From Helicobacteraceae bacterium (GTDB lineage Bacteria > Campylobacterota > Campylobacteria > Campylobacterales > Sulfurimonadaceae), in the NCBI GenBank assembly GCA_030642185.1, contig DAOWOG010000099.1, positions 1 through 5,875 on the forward strand: DNA of 5,875 bases. Direction: 5' to 3'. This document shows, piece after piece, positions 4,836-5,875 of the stretch; positions within the stretch are counted from its first letter, which is position 1, and the number at the start of each line of letters is the position of its first letter. A program made the position numbers and the translations under genes. The notes under the pieces were generated by a model, which ran no database searches, was not told the origin of the DNA, and worked only from the letters and a program-made list of their open reading frames with translations.

Positions 4836-5875
4836 ATGAATGTATCCCCAGGATTTTCTCCTCCGCTTAAGATCACGGCACCCTACTTTATCGTCGGCGT
4901 ACTCTTTTATGTTGTCAGTATGCTGATGCTCTTTGGTCTCGATGCCAAAATAGAACTTTTGGCGTTTGATACCCTTGGATGGGTACACCTTTATATGGTC
5001 GGTTTTGTGATGATGATCATCTTTGGTGCAATGGCACAGCTGGTTCCCGTCGTTGGAGAGAGCAATCATGTCGCTGTTGATTTTTTTCGTCTGATCTGGG
5101 TCTTTTTACTTATCGGTGCAGTTTTGATGGCAGTCGGTTTTTATCTTCATCCAGCCTTTCTTCCTTACGGCGGGCTCATTGTCCTGACGGCCATGCTGAT
5201 CTTTGCTGCTGAAACATTTATGACGATGCGTCACAGCCGACGAAAAACCAGTGTCACAGTCTCAATGAAAAACAGCACCCTCTTTCTGCTTCTTGGGGTT
5301 GTGAGCGGACTGATCATGGCACTGGGATTTGCAGGTGTCATTGAAATCGATCCGCATCACTGGCTTAAAGCCCATATCTTCGCCGTCTTTGGCGGGTATG
5401 TGATGCTGAGTATTATGGGGATATCTACCGTACTTGTACCGATGTTCGGACGTGCCAAACGTGTCAGCGATAATGACTTTGCCAAAAGTTTTTATACCAT
5501 GTTTGCAGGGGTCATCGGCATGATCATCGCCTCTTTGCTCAATATATCCTGGCTCGAGTATGGTTCACTTTTTTTCGTAATGCTCTCTGTCGCCATCTAT
5601 TTCTATCAGGTCATCATCCTTGCCCGTTCGCGTACGCACCCGGAACACGACATCTGGACACGCAATATGAGTGTCGGATTTATTGCCCTTGGGCTCTCCT
5701 GGTTTTCACTGACACTCTATCTTTTAGGCGCAGGCGAGCATCTTTTGACACTCAGCGGATGGCTTCTGATGGCTGGGTTCATCGGCTTTTTGATCATCGG
5801 GCATCTCTATAAAATCGTGCCTTTTCTGGTTTTTTTCGAATATTACGCCCCCTATGTCGGAGAAAAAGATGTCCC
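4836..5875 (+). CDS. Polytopic membrane protein, heme-copper oxidase subunit I-like / NnrS-like (partial, runs off the right edge)
   Basis: The first 346 codons of an inner-membrane protein; the frame stays open to the edge. Ten hydrophobic helices are visible, near residues 15-33, 49-73, 83-105, 111-131, 147-169, 180-204, 219-238, 244-264, 280-298 and 308-334. The motif G-x7-G-x6-P occurs in helices 2 (G56, G64, P71), 6 (G187, G195, P202) and 10 (G314, G322, P329), about 130 residues apart: three repeats of four helices. Histidines H51, H180 and H323 lie in these same helices. Heme-copper oxidase subunit I has this 3 x 4 helix plan, with heme or copper ligands in helices 2, 6, 7 and 10; helix 7 here has no His. 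So it may bind heme without the full copper site, as an oxidase-like or NnrS-like protein; exact family is uncertain. The start at 4836 follows an in-frame stop (4830-4832); the AGG at 4824-4826 is a weak ribosome site. It is divergent from the Nudix operon. Confidence 0.88.
   Translation, partial: MNVSPGFSPPLKITAPYFIVGVLFYVVSMLMLFGLDAKIELLAFDTLGWVHLYMVGFVMMIIFGAMAQLVPVVGESNHVAVDFFRLIWVFLLIGAVLMAVGFYLHPAFLPYGGLIVLTAMLIFAAETFMTMRHSRRKTSVTVSMKNSTLFLLLGVVSGLIMALGFAGVIEIDPHHWLKAHIFAVFGGYVMLSIMGISTVLVPMFGRAKRVSDNDFAKSFYTMFAGVIGMIIASLLNISWLEYGSLFFVMLSVAIYFYQVIILARSRTHPEHDIWTRNMSVGFIALGLSWFSLTLYLLGAGEHLLTLSGWLLMAGFIGFLIIGHLYKIVPFLVFFEYYAPYVGEKDV

Noticed and set aside
4806..5069. Minus-strand frame opposite the start of the membrane protein
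   Set aside because: His/Lys-rich shadow of hydrophobic helices; the plus frame has the repeated helix motifs and stays open for 346 codons.
1..5875. CRISPR array, transposon ends, integrase, tRNA genes or a toxin-antitoxin pair
   Set aside because: No regularly spaced repeats, terminal inverted repeats flanking a transposase, tRNA cloverleaf or paired small genes were found; the Uma2 gene and the 76-residue gene have no partner that would make a toxin-antitoxin case.

Overview
The window looks like chromosomal DNA of a Campylobacterota (epsilonproteobacterial) bacterium, probably a free-living Sulfurimonas/Sulfurovum/Sulfuricurvum-type organism. This is inferred from the style of the DNA polymerase I N-terminus (IIDTFGFFFRS...), from T-rich promoters in which a T run and an extended -10 do the work of a -35 box, and from dense packing of moderate-GC genes. 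No rRNA, tRNA, CRISPR array, insertion sequence, integrase or phage gene is visible, and there is no clear sign of recent transfer.

Layout, left to right. (1) 1-424, minus: the first 141 codons of polA, cut by the window edge. (2) 425-533: a short regulatory stretch with a probable polA promoter, a possible minus-strand terminator and a strong hairpin plus T-run pointing along the plus strand. (3) 534-764, minus: a 76-residue orphan protein with a very good ribosome binding site. (4) 765-947: an AT-rich divergent promoter region with inverted repeats and repeated TTATCAC boxes. (5) 948-1775, plus: a classical short-chain dehydrogenase/reductase resembling the YbbO aldehyde reductase group. 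(6) 1811-2347, minus: a Uma2-family (DUF820) putative nuclease with its own extended -10 promoter; the start is moved 8 codons downstream of the longest frame. (7) 2388-4675, minus: a compact probable operon, Nudix hydrolase, then patatin-like phospholipase, then truD (tRNA pseudouridine-13 synthase). The last two overlap by an ATGA. (8) 4836 to the window end, plus: the first 346 codons of a polytopic membrane protein that appears to be a heme-copper-oxidase-subunit-I-like (NnrS-like) protein.

Most genes are housekeeping or ordinary accessory functions: replication and repair (polA), tRNA modification (truD), nucleotide-sugar or nucleotide clean-up (Nudix), lipid hydrolysis (patatin) and carbonyl reduction (SDR). 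The Nudix-patatin-truD linkage looks like cotranscription, not a shared pathway. No obvious new multi-gene system is present. The best candidate for novelty is the right-hand membrane protein: it contains three copies of a G-x7-G-x6-P helix motif spaced about 130 residues apart, with histidines in helices 2, 6 and 10 but no His pair in helix 7. This suggests an oxidase-like three-fold scaffold that has lost the copper site. The 76-residue orphan and the palindromes next to it are the second place to look.
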